Source: an uncultured Opitutia bacterium
GTDB taxonomy: Bacteria > Verrucomicrobiota > Verrucomicrobiia > Opitutales > Opitutaceae
DNA length: 64,000 nucleotides
Reading direction: 5' to 3'
Assembly: GCA_903862955.1 (NCBI GenBank)
Contig: CAIPAH010000013.1
Location: 1 to 64,000 of the forward strand
This document shows positions 17,502 to 26,881 of this stretch, piece after piece (the stretch's first letter is position 1; every line of letters starts with the position of its first letter). The translations under genes and the position numbers were made by a program. A model generated the notes under the pieces. That model had not been told where the DNA came from. It did not search any database and worked only from the letters and a program-made list of their open reading frames with translations.

Positions 17502-19364
17502 ATGAAACGCTTTCTTCCGCTCTCGATCCTGATCCTCGCGGTCCTCGCCATCGTCGCCACGCTCCTGCCGCCGCGCAACCCGGCCGAATACGACCTCGTG
17601 GCCTTCAGCCGCCTGCCGACGCTCGTCAACGGCCGCATCAAGCCGCTCGACACTGTCGCGCGCACCTCGCTGCTGATGCTGCAGGGCCGCCAGCGCGTCA
17701 CCGCGCCCAACGGCCGCACGATCACGCCCACGGAGTGGCTGCTCGACGTGCTTTACCGGCCCGAGGTCGCCAACGCGTATCCGACCTTCGAGATCGACAA
17801 TCCGGACGTGCTCGCGCTGCTCAATCTCACGGCGGAGGACGGATTCGGGGTCGGGAAGAATCGGTTCACCTTCGATAAGGTCCAGAAGGGCCTGCCTGAG
17901 CTGGAGCGACAGTCCAAGCTCGCCGACGCGGTGGAGTCCGCGGTGCGCACGCCGTTTCAGAAGGCGGTCATCCAGCTGCGCGAGTCCATCGTGCTCTACC
18001 AGAGCCTGCAGGTCAGCCTGCTGCCGCCGAACGACGACCATTACCTCGAGCAGCTGGCCACGTTCAACGCGACCGTCCCCGCCGGCCTGGCCGCGGTGGC
18101 GGCGCAGCATTCGGGCAAGGCACCGGACATGTCGGCGGCGAAGGTGATCCTCGGCCTGAGCGACACCGCGGCGACGCTCGAGTCGCTCGGCTATCTCCGG
18201 GTGATCCCGCCGCAGAACCGCCCGACGGACCCGATGGGCTGGGGCAACGCCGGCGCCGCGCTGCGCCAGAGCCTCGACCACGGCAAACTCGACCCGGCGC
18301 TGGCGTTCTACGCCCAGCTCGGCCTCGCGTGGCGCGGCTACCAGCCGGCGACCTTCAACACGCTGGTCCACGATTATCGCGCCGGACTCGACCGCTCGAT
18401 CCCGTCGCTGATGTCCAAGTGCGACACCGAGGCCCGCTTCAATTCCGCGGAACCGTTCTACACCAGCATGATGATTTACGTCGTGGCGTTTCTCGTCGCG
18501 GTGTTCTCCTGGCTCAAGTGGCCCGACGAACTCGGCCGCGCGGCCTTCCGCCTCGTGCTGCTGGCGTGGATCCTCGCCACCGTCGGCATTGGCATCCGCA
18601 TGTGGCTCGAGGGACGCCCCCCGGTCACCAACCTCTACTCCTCCGCGCTCTTCGTCGGCTGGGTCGCGGTCGCGCTCTGCCTCGTGCTCGAGCGGCTGTA
18701 TCGCAACGCCATCGGCAGCGTCACCGCCGGCCTCGTCGGTTTCAGCACGCTGCTGATCGCGCACCATCTCGCACTCGGCGGCGACACGCTCGAGATGATG
18801 CGCGCGGTACTCGACTCCAATTTCTGGCTCGCGACGCACGTCGTCACCGTGACGGTCGGTTACGCGGCGACGTTCCTCGCGGGCTTCCTCGCGCTGCTCT
18901 ACGTGATCCGCGGCGTGTTCACCAAGTCGCTCGACAAGGCCACCGCCGACTCCCTCGCGCGGATGGTCTACGGCATCGTGTGCTTCGCGACGCTGTTCAG
19001 TTTCATTGGCACCGTGCTCGGCGGCATCTGGGCCGACCAGTCGTGGGGCCGCTTCTGGGGCTGGGACCCGAAGGAAAACGGCGCGCTGATCATCGTCTTG
19101 TGGAACGCGCTCATCCTCCACGCCCGCTGGGGCGGCCTGGTGAAGCAGCGCGGCCTGATGAACCTCGCCATCTTCGGCAACATCGTGACGAGCTGGAGCT
19201 GGTTCGGCGTCAACATGCTCGGCGTCGGCCTGCACAGCTACGGCTTCATGGACGCCGCGTTCTGGTGGCTGCTGGCGTTCGTCGCCAGCCAGGTGCTCCT
19301 CATCCTCGTCGGCAGCGTGCCGCTGGCCAAATGGCGCAGCTTCAGCTCGCAGTCGCCGGCGTGA
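17502..19364 (+). CDS. ccsA: Cytochrome c biogenesis protein CcsA/ResC with N-terminal extension
   Basis: A 620-residue haem-handling protein. The tryptophan-rich motif WGRFWGWDPKE lies near residue 511, and haem-ligand histidine candidates occur in LLIAHHLALGG, FWLATHVVT and GLHSYGF. The C-terminal half is multi-spanning. The N-terminal 300 or so residues form a mostly soluble domain after one signal-anchor helix, longer than the classic CcsA of about 320-400. Such extended forms occur in Bacteroidota-type System II. Its 3' end overlaps the convergent hemG by 23 bp. Confidence 0.92.
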   Translation: MKRFLPLSILILAVLAIVATLLPPRNPAEYDLVAFSRLPTLVNGRIKPLDTVARTSLLMLQGRQRVTAPNGRTITPTEWLLDVLYRPEVANAYPTFEIDNPDVLALLNLTAEDGFGVGKNRFTFDKVQKGLPELERQSKLADAVESAVRTPFQKAVIQLRESIVLYQSLQVSLLPPNDDHYLEQLATFNATVPAGLAAVAAQHSGKAPDMSAAKVILGLSDTAATLESLGYLRVIPPQNRPTDPMGWGNAGAALRQSLDHGKLDPALAFYAQLGLAWRGYQPATFNTLVHDYRAGLDRSIPSLMSKCDTEARFNSAEPFYTSMMIYVVAFLVAVFSWLKWPDELGRAAFRLVLLAWILATVGIGIRMWLEGRPPVTNLYSSALFVGWVAVALCLVLERLYRNAIGSVTAGLVGFSTLLIAHHLALGGDTLEMMRAVLDSNFWLATHVVTVTVGYAATFLAGFLALLYVIRGVFTKSLDKATADSLARMVYGIVCFATLFSFIGTVLGGIWADQSWGRFWGWDPKENGALIIVLWNALILHARWGGLVKQRGLMNLAIFGNIVTSWSWFGVNMLGVGLHSYGFMDAAFWWLLAFVASQVLLILVGSVPLAKWRSFSSQSPA

Positions 19365-20721
19365 CCGTCCGCGCCAGCCGCTGGCCGGACGCGATGCAGT
19401 TGGCGAGGGAGATGCCGTCGCGGGCGTTGCCGCCGAAGTGCAGGCCCGGCGCGGCCGCCTCCACGTCGGTGAAGATCGCCTTGAACCGCGCGTAGCCGAG
19501 GGTGTATTGCGGGATCGCGTGCGCCCAGCGCTGGATGTGGCAATACACCGGCTCGCCCCGCACGCCGAGCAGGTCGCCCAGTTCCTCGCGCACGAGTTGC
19601 TGCAAACCGGCGTCGTCGCGCTGCGTCAGCTCCGGTGCCCGCACGCCGCCGACAAACGTCGTGAGCGCGACGTGCCCGGCGGGCGCGCGACCGGGGAACA
19701 GCGTGCTGGAAAACAGGCAACCGAGGATGCGGCGCTTCTCGACCTCGGGCATCAGCAGGCCGAAGCCGTCGAGTGCGTGGGCGACGTCCTCGCGGCGGTA
19801 GCCCGTGAAGATTGAAACGACCGGCGGCTGCTCGATCTCGCGCAGTTCCGCCAGCCGGCTGGCGCCGTTCACGCCTTCGAATTGCAGCGACGCAACCGCG
19901 TCCGCCGGGAGGGCGCAGAGCACGGACGAAAAGGACTCGGAGCGGGTCGCACCGCCGCTGGCGCTGAGGATTTCCCAGTGTCCCTCGGTCCGCCGCACCG
20001 TCTGCACGCGGGTGGAGTAGCGCACGGCATCACCGACCGAAGCGGCGAGGCCCCGCGGCAGTTCGGCGAGTCCCTCGGGGAACGAAAAGATCCGGCCCTT
20101 CGGCCCGCCGCTGGTGTTGCGGCGCTTGAGTGCCCCGCGCAACAGCGAGCCGTGCTCCTGCTCGAGGGCGTGGAGCTTGGGAAACCCATGGCGCACCGAC
20201 AGCCGCCGCGGGTCGCCCGCATACACGCCGCCGACGAATGGATTGATCGCGTAGTCGAGAAATTCGCGTCCCAGCCGGCGTTCCACAAAGTCCGCCACGC
20301 TTTCCTCGGCATCGGCGGGCGACTTCGGGCGCCACACTTCGCCAATGAGGCCGAGCTTGGCCCAGATCGAAAACAGGGGCGTAGTGACGAACCCCATCGG
20401 TGAAGTCGGCATCGCCACGAGTCGACCGTCGCGGACGACGTAGCGGTTCTTAGCGGCGTCGGCCGCGTATTGCCGGCGCCCGCCGAGGCCGATCGCATCC
20501 ACAAACGCGGTGATGTCGGCGGAGCCTTCGAGGAGCGTGTTCGGCCCGGTTTCCCACAACCAATCGCCGTCGCGCGTCGAAGCGATCACGCCGCCGGGCG
20601 CGGGCGCCGACTCGAACACGACCACCGGCACGCCGGAGCGGCGGAGATTCCACGCGGCGGTGAGGCCGGTGAGGCCGCCGCCGATGACGGCGACGGGGAG
20701 GGGCGCGGCGGGCGGCGGCAT
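19342..20721 (-). CDS. hemG: Protoporphyrinogen oxidase
   Basis: A 459-residue FAD enzyme of the HemY type that oxidises protoporphyrinogen IX to protoporphyrin IX, the penultimate step of haem synthesis. The dinucleotide-binding motif VIGGGLTGLTAAW is at about 9-21, followed by the FESAPAPGG segment. The C-terminal HFGGNARDGISLANCIASG is the usual FAD-contacting end. HemY-type enzymes normally use O2. It is 15 bp downstream of hemN on the same strand and its 3' end overlaps ccsA. Gene naming varies (hemG or hemY). Confidence 0.93.
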   Translation of the reverse strand: MPPPAAPLPVAVIGGGLTGLTAAWNLRRSGVPVVVFESAPAPGGVIASTRDGDWLWETGPNTLLEGSADITAFVDAIGLGGRRQYAADAAKNRYVVRDGRLVAMPTSPMGFVTTPLFSIWAKLGLIGEVWRPKSPADAEESVADFVERRLGREFLDYAINPFVGGVYAGDPRRLSVRHGFPKLHALEQEHGSLLRGALKRRNTSGGPKGRIFSFPEGLAELPRGLAASVGDAVRYSTRVQTVRRTEGHWEILSASGGATRSESFSSVLCALPADAVASLQFEGVNGASRLAELREIEQPPVVSIFTGYRREDVAHALDGFGLLMPEVEKRRILGCLFSSTLFPGRAPAGHVALTTFVGGVRAPELTQRDDAGLQQLVREELGDLLGVRGEPVYCHIQRWAHAIPQYTLGYARFKAIFTDVEAAAPGLHFGGNARDGISLANCIASGQRLARTVTPATAS

Positions 20722-20736
20722 GGCGGGGTCCTCCGC

Positions 20737-22107
20737 TCAGACCGTCCGGGAATGGCGTTTTGATTCCGGCGCGTAATACGCGTCGAAGCACACGGCGATG
20801 TTGCGGAGGAAAAGGCGGCCTAGGTCGGTCACGCGCATGCCCGTGGGGGAGAGTTTCACGAGCCCGTCCTTGGCGAGGGGCGTGAGACGCGCGAGTTCCG
20901 CGGCGTAGCGGGAGGCAAAATCGAAGCCGAACTCGCGCGACAGCGCGGCGTAGTCGAGGCCGAGGTGGCACATGACGCGCATGATCACGTCGCGCCGGCG
21001 GGCGTCCTCGTCACTGAGCTCGCGACCGCGGAGCGCGGGCACCTCGCCGCGATCGAGCGCGGCGTAGTAGGGCTCGAGCGTCTTGTGGTTCTGGCGGTAG
21101 CTGAAGGGCGTCTGCGAGATCGCCGAGATGCCGAACGACAGGATTTCTGCGCCGGCGCGCGTGCTGTAGCCCTGAAAATTGCGCTGGAGCGTGTGGGCCG
21201 CCTGCGCCACGGCGAGTTCGTCGGTCGCTTTGGCGAAGTGGTCCATGCCGATGTAAACGTAGCCCCGGCTGGTGAGTGTCTCGGTGATGAGCTTGAGCAT
21301 CGCCAGCTTGGTTTCGGGCGAAGGCAGCGCGGACTCGCGCTCGAGAATCTTCTGGGCGGGCTTCATCCAAGGGACGTGCGCGTAGCTGAAGACCGCGAGC
21401 CGGTCGGGGTTGAGCTCGAGCACCTGTTCCAGCGTGTCGGTGAACGTCTCCACCGTCTGGTAGGGCAGGCCATAGATGAGATCGAGGTTGAGCGACGTGA
21501 AGCCCTCGGCGCGGAGCCAGTTGATGGCCTGCTCCGTCATGGCGCGCGGCTGGATGCGGTGGACGGCCTCCTGCACCTTCGGGTTGAAATCCTGCACGCC
21601 GAGCGAGGCGCGGTTGAAGCCGCTCTCACGGAGCGCGACAACCTGCGCGTGCGACAGCCGGCGGGGATCCACCTCGACGCTCAGCTCGGCATCGGGGGCG
21701 AACTTGAAATTTTCGCGAATGAGCTTCGCGAGTCGCGCGAGCTGGGGCGCCTGGAAGAACGTCGGCGTGCCGCCGCCGTAGTGCAGCTGGACGACGCGGC
21801 GCTTGGGGTGGACCTTCGGCGCGAGCAAGGCGACCTCCTTCTCAAGGTAATCGAGGTAGGTGTCGGACGACTTGTGGTTGAGCGTGATGACCGTGGTGCA
21901 GCCGCAGAACCAGCAGAGCGTCTCACAGAACGGCAGGTGGAAATAGAGCGAGAGCGGCAGCGTTTCATCCTGATTGGACCGGTCGAGGTGCGCCAGCAGG
22001 GGCTCGGTCGAGGCAAAGTCCTTGAACTCCACCGCCGTCGGGTAGGAGGTGTAGCGCGGGGCGGAAATGTCGTATTTGCGGACGAGATCGAGGTCGACGT
22101 TGATCAC
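20737..22107 (-). CDS. hemN: Oxygen-independent coproporphyrinogen III oxidase
   Basis: A 456-residue radical SAM enzyme that decarboxylates two propionates of coproporphyrinogen III. The cluster motif CETLCWFCGC places C61, C65 and C68 on the [4Fe-4S], with C70 following as in E. coli HemN. RYTSYPTA near the N-terminus is also a HemN marker separating it from HemW. The start is a GTG at 22107. It is paired with hemG, giving an O2-independent step next to an O2-dependent one. Confidence 0.95.
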   Translation of the reverse strand: MINVDLDLVRKYDISAPRYTSYPTAVEFKDFASTEPLLAHLDRSNQDETLPLSLYFHLPFCETLCWFCGCTTVITLNHKSSDTYLDYLEKEVALLAPKVHPKRRVVQLHYGGGTPTFFQAPQLARLAKLIRENFKFAPDAELSVEVDPRRLSHAQVVALRESGFNRASLGVQDFNPKVQEAVHRIQPRAMTEQAINWLRAEGFTSLNLDLIYGLPYQTVETFTDTLEQVLELNPDRLAVFSYAHVPWMKPAQKILERESALPSPETKLAMLKLITETLTSRGYVYIGMDHFAKATDELAVAQAAHTLQRNFQGYSTRAGAEILSFGISAISQTPFSYRQNHKTLEPYYAALDRGEVPALRGRELSDEDARRRDVIMRVMCHLGLDYAALSREFGFDFASRYAAELARLTPLAKDGLVKLSPTGMRVTDLGRLFLRNIAVCFDAYYAPESKRHSRTV

Positions 22108-22333
22108 AGGCGAGAAAGGGAAAGGGGGAGTTTATTGCGGGCGGAGGAGCGAACGGAAGATCAATTCCGCAGGGAAAATGGGAGAAAGTGGAGGGTGGAT
22201 TTAGGCCGGGAAACCGGCCGCCACCATCATCGCACATTCCCGCCGCCGCAACCCCGCACCGCTTGTTCGTCTCCGCGCAAATTTTGCCTAAAATGACTCT
22301 GCCGCCGCCCGGAAAACGCTGCCCGAACAGCCT

Positions 22334-24529
22334 TTACGGGGTTTCTTCGGTCGGAATCGGCGTCCGGCATCGATCCGCCGCGCGCACCTCGGCCTGGGCG
22401 ATGGCCGCCGGGCCCATGCGTTCCTTCAGCCGCTTGGCCAGCGCGGGCTGGTATTGGAGGATGAAACTGGAGGCCGGGTCGTCGCCCATGGCGCGAGTCT
22501 CCGCCTCGAGCAGTAGCGCCAAGCCCTCGATGTCGTCGCGCGGCGTGATGAGCCCGTTGGCGTGCATCGAGCCCAGACTGAAGACGGCAGCCAGCGAGCC
22601 ATGGCGCGCAGCCAGCCGATACCAGTTGGCTGCGGCCGCCAAATCCACGGGCACGCCTTGGCCGCGCTCGTAGCTGACGCCGAGGTCGTATTCGGCCGTC
22701 ACCTCGCCTTCGCGGGCGAGTTCCTGGTAGATCGCGAAGGCCTTGGCGGGATCCGCCGGCGTGCCGAGTCCGCGGAGATGGATGTCCGCGAGGCGATACC
22801 CGGCCTCGAAATTGCCCAGCGTGTATTGCGCGGCGAAAAACTCCCGGGCCGGGCCATAGTCTCGATTTCGCATCGCCTCGTCGCCCGCGTCCAAGTTCGA
22901 CTGCGCCACCGCGCCGTGCTCGTCGAGATACATCATCGGCAGGTAGTTGCCGGCGGCTTCACGGCGCCAGTAGTTGCCGGTGCGGGCATGGGTGGCGAAA
23001 TCCGTGAAGAACATCCGGTAGCCCCGCATGCGGATCATCATCGGCGGGTGATCCGGGAAGGGATCGCGGACAAACAGGTCCATCACGGCCTGGTCGCGGA
23101 CGAGCAGGTGCGCGGCGACGGCAGGCATGAGCGGGGATTTTTTCCCGTTCCACCCGGCGATCTGCAGCGTGGCCTCGAAGCGGCAGAACCACGGGGCGAT
23201 GAAGGGGCACACGCGGTCCTCGTGCTGCGGGATGTGGGGAAATTCGTAGGTCCGCCACGTCTGTCCGCCGTCGTTGCTGCCCTCGAACTCCACCTGGTAG
23301 CGGACGGGATCGAACGTCGCGTAGAGGTAGTAGCCGTTGGCGCTGCGAAACTCCCAGAGCAGGTGCACGGGCCACGTCACGGCGTAGGGCAGCGTGTTCA
23401 CCGCCACGCCGCAGGCCTTGGCGAAGAAGAACAACGTGAGGTAAAAATGAAACCACAGCGCGGCGCGGAGGCCGTAGAGCTTGAAGGCCCCGATCGCGCG
23501 GGTGGACACGGCCGTCGCGCGGGACGCGAGGAACGTCGCCAGTTTCCGCCAGCGGAGCCGCTCCGCCGCGGCGATGAACATCTGGTCGTCGAACAGCACG
23601 AGGCTGAACCCGATGGCCGCGGTGTTCAGCCAGCCGAAATTGCCGGTGAGCTGGATGCCGCCCTGCAGCGCCAGCCAGGTCCAGAAGCACATCCACCGGC
23701 CGCGGCGACCGGCGAAGATCGCGAGGAGCGGCGTCACGAGCTCGGCCACGAAGGTCAGGGCGATCTCGAAGATGTGATACGCATGCGGCAGGCCGTGGTC
23801 GATGTAGCCGAACAGCGTCGGGAACGGGCTGGTCTCATACATCACCTCCATCGCGGTGAGGTTGCGCCAGTGGATGTCGCCGGACACGAGCTTCACGACG
23901 CCGTCCTCGAACATCACGCGGAAGATCATCCATCGCACCATGAACAGGGCGATCGGTCGCGGCGGCGACGCCGCGCCCAGCCCCGGGCGGAAGCCCGCCG
24001 GCGCGAAGGGAATGCACAGCAGCGCCACCTCGAGCATCAGCCGGTCCAGCTGCGCAGGCGTGAACACGCGCCACGTCGTCACGAACGAAACGAAGATCAG
24101 CCAGCAACTGAACAACGCCATCCGCGGCCAGAGGTTCAGCACGAGCGCGACCGCCGCGAGCAGGCCGGCCCACGTCAGGAACGTGATCATGCCGGCGCTG
24201 GTGTTGAGCCAGAAGAGGCTCGGCACGCGGACCAAAGCCTCGAGCGTCGAAGGAATGTTCTGGTGCAGCTCCGCGAAAAACTCGCCGAGCGGCGCAATGC
24301 CCGACGGGCCGATCAGCGCCTGTCCCTCGCGGTGGATGCCCGCGAAGATGAAAAGGTAAACGACGCCCACCGCGCGCAGCACGACCCAGCGCGGCCAGAG
24401 ATACGTCGCATTCCCGGCCAGCCCCGAGAATTCCCGGATCTGCTGCCAGGCCGCGCGCAGCCGCCGCGTGGCGTCCCCGTTGCTCGCCGGCGCGGAGCCA
24501 GCGGGCGGGTGGGTAGGGATCGAAGGCAT
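22334..24529 (-). CDS. Lipase maturation factor family protein with C-terminal Sel1 repeats
   Basis: A 731-residue protein from the ATG at 24529; the frame is open further upstream but lacks protein character. About residues 45-430 form a multi-spanning LMF1-like domain with MVRWMIFRVMFEDGVVKL, WRNLTAMEVMYETSPFP and a GGIQLTGNFGWLN segment. The next 150 residues match the LMF C-terminal region. After this come Sel1/TPR-like repeats (AEYDLGVSYERGQGVP, AVFSLGSMHANG). In animals LMF1 helps fold secreted lipases in the ER; the bacterial role is unknown. Fusion to Sel1 repeats is unusual. It faces divergently from cstA. Confidence 0.85.
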   Translation of the reverse strand: MPSIPTHPPAGSAPASNGDATRRLRAAWQQIREFSGLAGNATYLWPRWVVLRAVGVVYLFIFAGIHREGQALIGPSGIAPLGEFFAELHQNIPSTLEALVRVPSLFWLNTSAGMITFLTWAGLLAAVALVLNLWPRMALFSCWLIFVSFVTTWRVFTPAQLDRLMLEVALLCIPFAPAGFRPGLGAASPPRPIALFMVRWMIFRVMFEDGVVKLVSGDIHWRNLTAMEVMYETSPFPTLFGYIDHGLPHAYHIFEIALTFVAELVTPLLAIFAGRRGRWMCFWTWLALQGGIQLTGNFGWLNTAAIGFSLVLFDDQMFIAAAERLRWRKLATFLASRATAVSTRAIGAFKLYGLRAALWFHFYLTLFFFAKACGVAVNTLPYAVTWPVHLLWEFRSANGYYLYATFDPVRYQVEFEGSNDGGQTWRTYEFPHIPQHEDRVCPFIAPWFCRFEATLQIAGWNGKKSPLMPAVAAHLLVRDQAVMDLFVRDPFPDHPPMMIRMRGYRMFFTDFATHARTGNYWRREAAGNYLPMMYLDEHGAVAQSNLDAGDEAMRNRDYGPAREFFAAQYTLGNFEAGYRLADIHLRGLGTPADPAKAFAIYQELAREGEVTAEYDLGVSYERGQGVPVDLAAAANWYRLAARHGSLAAVFSLGSMHANGLITPRDDIEGLALLLEAETRAMGDDPASSFILQYQPALAKRLKERMGPAAIAQAEVRAADRCRTPIPTEETP

Positions 24530-24643
24530 GGGGTCGGGTTTTATGGCGGACTCGGGCGCTCGTTGGCAATCCCGCACCATTCGCGTGCTTGCGCCAGCGT
24601 AGGGTTCTCTCATTTTGTGCGCCAACTTCGGTTCATCGCCCCA

Positions 24644-26722
24644 ATGAATTCCGTCCTTTCCCGTCCTGCCTGGCCACGTCTGTTGGGCTGGGGCGCGGTC
24701 AGCCTGCTCGGCGCCGGCTCCGTCGCGACCCTCGCCTGGTCGCGCGGGGAAACTGTCAATGCGCTCTGGATGGTGGTCGCCGCGGTCTGCGTGTTCGCGG
24801 TGGCGTATCGCTTTCACTCCGCGTGGCTGATGGCCAAGGTGCTCACGCTCGACGAGCTGCGGGCCACGCCCGCGGTGGTGCACGAGGACGGCCGGGATTT
24901 CGTGAAGACGAACCGGTGGGTCGTATTTGGCCACCATTTCGCGGCTATCGCCGGACCGGGTCCGCTGGTCGGGCCGGTACTGGCAGCGCAATTCGGCTTT
25001 CTGCCCGGGATGTTGTGGATCCTTGTTGGCGCGACGCTCGGCGGCGCGGTGCATGACTGCGTGATCATGTTTTGCTCGGTGCGCCGGCGCGGCAAGTCGC
25101 TCGGCCAGATGGTGGCTGAGGAAGTGGGGCCGTTCGCGGGGTTCATCGCGCTCATCAGCATCATCGCCATCATGATCATCCTGCTCGCGGTGCTCGCGCT
25201 GGTGGTGGTCAAGGCGCTGGCCGAGAGCCCGTGGGGCCTTTTCACCATCGCCGCCACGATGCCCATCGCGGTCGTGATGGGCCTGGCGATGCGCTCGGGC
25301 GGATACCATTCATCGCGGCTCGGCTGGATCACGGCGTTCGGCGTCGTGGCGCTGCTCGCCGCGGTTTACGGCGGGAAATTCATTCCCGGCTCGGCGCTGG
25401 ATGCCGTGTTCACGCTGCGCGGCACGACGCTCGCGTGGTGGATCATGGGCTACGGCCTGCTCGCCTCGATTTTGCCGGTCTGGCTGCTGCTCGCGCCGCG
25501 CGACTACCTCAGTACGTTCATGAAGATCGGCACGGTCGCGGCGCTGGCCGTGGCGATCGTCATCCTCGCGCCGCACCTGAAGATGCCGGGGGTGACGAAG
25601 TTCATCGACGGCACGGGCCCGGTGTTTGCGGGGCCGGTGTTTCCGTTCTGCTTCATCACGATCGCCTGCGCGGCGGTCTCGGGCTTCCACTCGCTGGTGT
25701 CGTCGGGCACGACGCCCAAGATGATCACCCGCGAGGGCGACATCCGGGTGATCGGCTACGGCGCGATGATCACGGAGATGTGCGTGGGCATCATGGCGCT
25801 CATCGCCGCGTGCGCGATGGAGCCGGGCCAGTATTTCGCCATCAACATGGGCGGCACGGCGGCGGACGTGACGGCGAAGATCACGGCGCTGGGTTTCCCG
25901 GTGACGCCCACCGACATGGCCACCCTCGCCGCGAGCGTCGGTGAGAAGACGATGATCGGCCGCACGGGCGGCGCGCCGACGTTCGCCGTGGGCATGGCGC
26001 ACATGTTTGCCGGTGTCGTCGGAAGCAAGGCGGCGCTGGCGCTCTGGTATCACTTTGCGATCATGTTCGAGGCGCTGTTCATCCTGACGACGATCGACGC
26101 CGGCACGCGGGTGGGGCGCTTCCTCGTGCAGGACTTGCTGGGCCTCGCGTGGAAACCGCTGGCGAACACCCGCTCGTTCGCGAGCAACACGACGGCGACG
26201 GTGCTCTTTGTCGGGGCTTGGGGCTGGTTTCTCTACCAGGGCGTGATCGACCCGCTCGGCGGCATCAATTCGCTTTGGCCGATCTTCGGTATCGCGAACC
26301 AGCTGCTCGCCGTGCTGGCGCTCGCGCTGGGCACGACGGTGCTGATCAAGATGGGCCGGGCGCGCTACGCCTGGACGACGCTGCTGCCGCTCGCGTGGCT
26401 GCTCGCGGTGACGATGACGGCGGGCTGGATGAAGATCTTCAGCGCGGACCCGCGGCTCGGTTTTCTCACTGCCGCGGCGGATTTGAAGAAGAAGCTGGCG
26501 GCGGATGGCGGCGCGACGCTGGCGCAGGTCACGGCGTGGCAGCACCAGCTGGTCAACAACTACATCAACGCCGCCGTGACGGGCGCATTCCTCGTGCTCG
26601 TGGCGATCGTCGTGCTGACCTGCGCCCGCGTGTGGTGGCAGCTGCTGGCCGGCAAGCGCGTCGCCGACCTGCACGAGGAGCCGTATGTGGCGGTGACGTC
26701 GGTGCAGTCGCCGGCGCGATGA
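24644..26722 (+). CDS. cstA: Carbon starvation protein CstA family transporter
   Basis: A 692-residue transporter with about 16-18 membrane segments; the family imports peptides or pyruvate, often with H+. FGHHFAAIAGPGPLVGPVLA and the later SSGTTPKM and DAGTRVGRF segments are family hallmarks. The start at 24644 gives the usual length (E. coli CstA about 700); the long open frame upstream is antisense to the lipase maturation factor gene. No kinase/regulator pair of the BtsSR type is next to it. Confidence 0.94.
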   Translation: MNSVLSRPAWPRLLGWGAVSLLGAGSVATLAWSRGETVNALWMVVAAVCVFAVAYRFHSAWLMAKVLTLDELRATPAVVHEDGRDFVKTNRWVVFGHHFAAIAGPGPLVGPVLAAQFGFLPGMLWILVGATLGGAVHDCVIMFCSVRRRGKSLGQMVAEEVGPFAGFIALISIIAIMIILLAVLALVVVKALAESPWGLFTIAATMPIAVVMGLAMRSGGYHSSRLGWITAFGVVALLAAVYGGKFIPGSALDAVFTLRGTTLAWWIMGYGLLASILPVWLLLAPRDYLSTFMKIGTVAALAVAIVILAPHLKMPGVTKFIDGTGPVFAGPVFPFCFITIACAAVSGFHSLVSSGTTPKMITREGDIRVIGYGAMITEMCVGIMALIAACAMEPGQYFAINMGGTAADVTAKITALGFPVTPTDMATLAASVGEKTMIGRTGGAPTFAVGMAHMFAGVVGSKAALALWYHFAIMFEALFILTTIDAGTRVGRFLVQDLLGLAWKPLANTRSFASNTTATVLFVGAWGWFLYQGVIDPLGGINSLWPIFGIANQLLAVLALALGTTVLIKMGRARYAWTTLLPLAWLLAVTMTAGWMKIFSADPRLGFLTAAADLKKKLAADGGATLAQVTAWQHQLVNNYINAAVTGAFLVLVAIVVLTCARVWWQLLAGKRVADLHEEPYVAVTSVQSPAR

Positions 26723-26764
26723 TGAAGGCTGGATTATTCCGTGGGGATCGCCAACCCCGCCCGA

Positions 26765-26843
26765 TGTCATTGCGAGGAGCGACAGCGACGAAGCAATCCA
26801 TCCGGATGGATTGCCGCGCCCGCGTTGCGGGCTCGCAATGACA
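26765..26843. repeat. Dispersed palindromic repeat (SLRGATATKQS type)
   Basis: The outer arms tgtcattgcgag (26765-26776) and ctcgcaatgaca (26832-26843) are exact reverse complements. An inner perfect 20-bp palindrome lies at 26794-26813. Translated on the plus strand it reads SLRGATATKQS, the well-known spurious peptide from a repeat shared by many unrelated bacterial genomes. It lies in the gap between cstA and the PhyH gene and is probably a non-autonomous palindromic mobile unit. Confidence 0.85.
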
Positions 26844-26847
26844 ACCC

Positions 26848-26868
26848 GGCGGGATCAGCGATCCCGCC
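26848..26868. repeat. Short hairpin, ggcgggatc arms
   Basis: A perfect 9-bp stem (26848-26856 with 26860-26868) and a 3-base loop, followed by ctacaac. It sits directly next to the SLRGATATKQS repeat and 13 bp before the PhyH start codon. Read on the minus strand it gives GTTGTAGGGCGGGAT, whose GTTGTAGGG core recurs at the end of the SRAP gene (about 40661-40669), so it appears to belong to another dispersed family. Confidence 0.6.
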
Positions 26869-26881
26869 CTACAACATTTCC

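Noticed and set aside
22562-24643. Upstream extension of the cstA reading frame
   Set aside because: The extension is antisense to the lipase maturation factor gene and has no domain character; CstA family alignment begins at 24644.
26741-26881. N-terminal extension of the PhyH protein and the SLRGATATKQS peptide as coding sequence
   Set aside because: The DNA is a palindromic repeat whose translation is a known artefact; the PhyH family begins near 26882.
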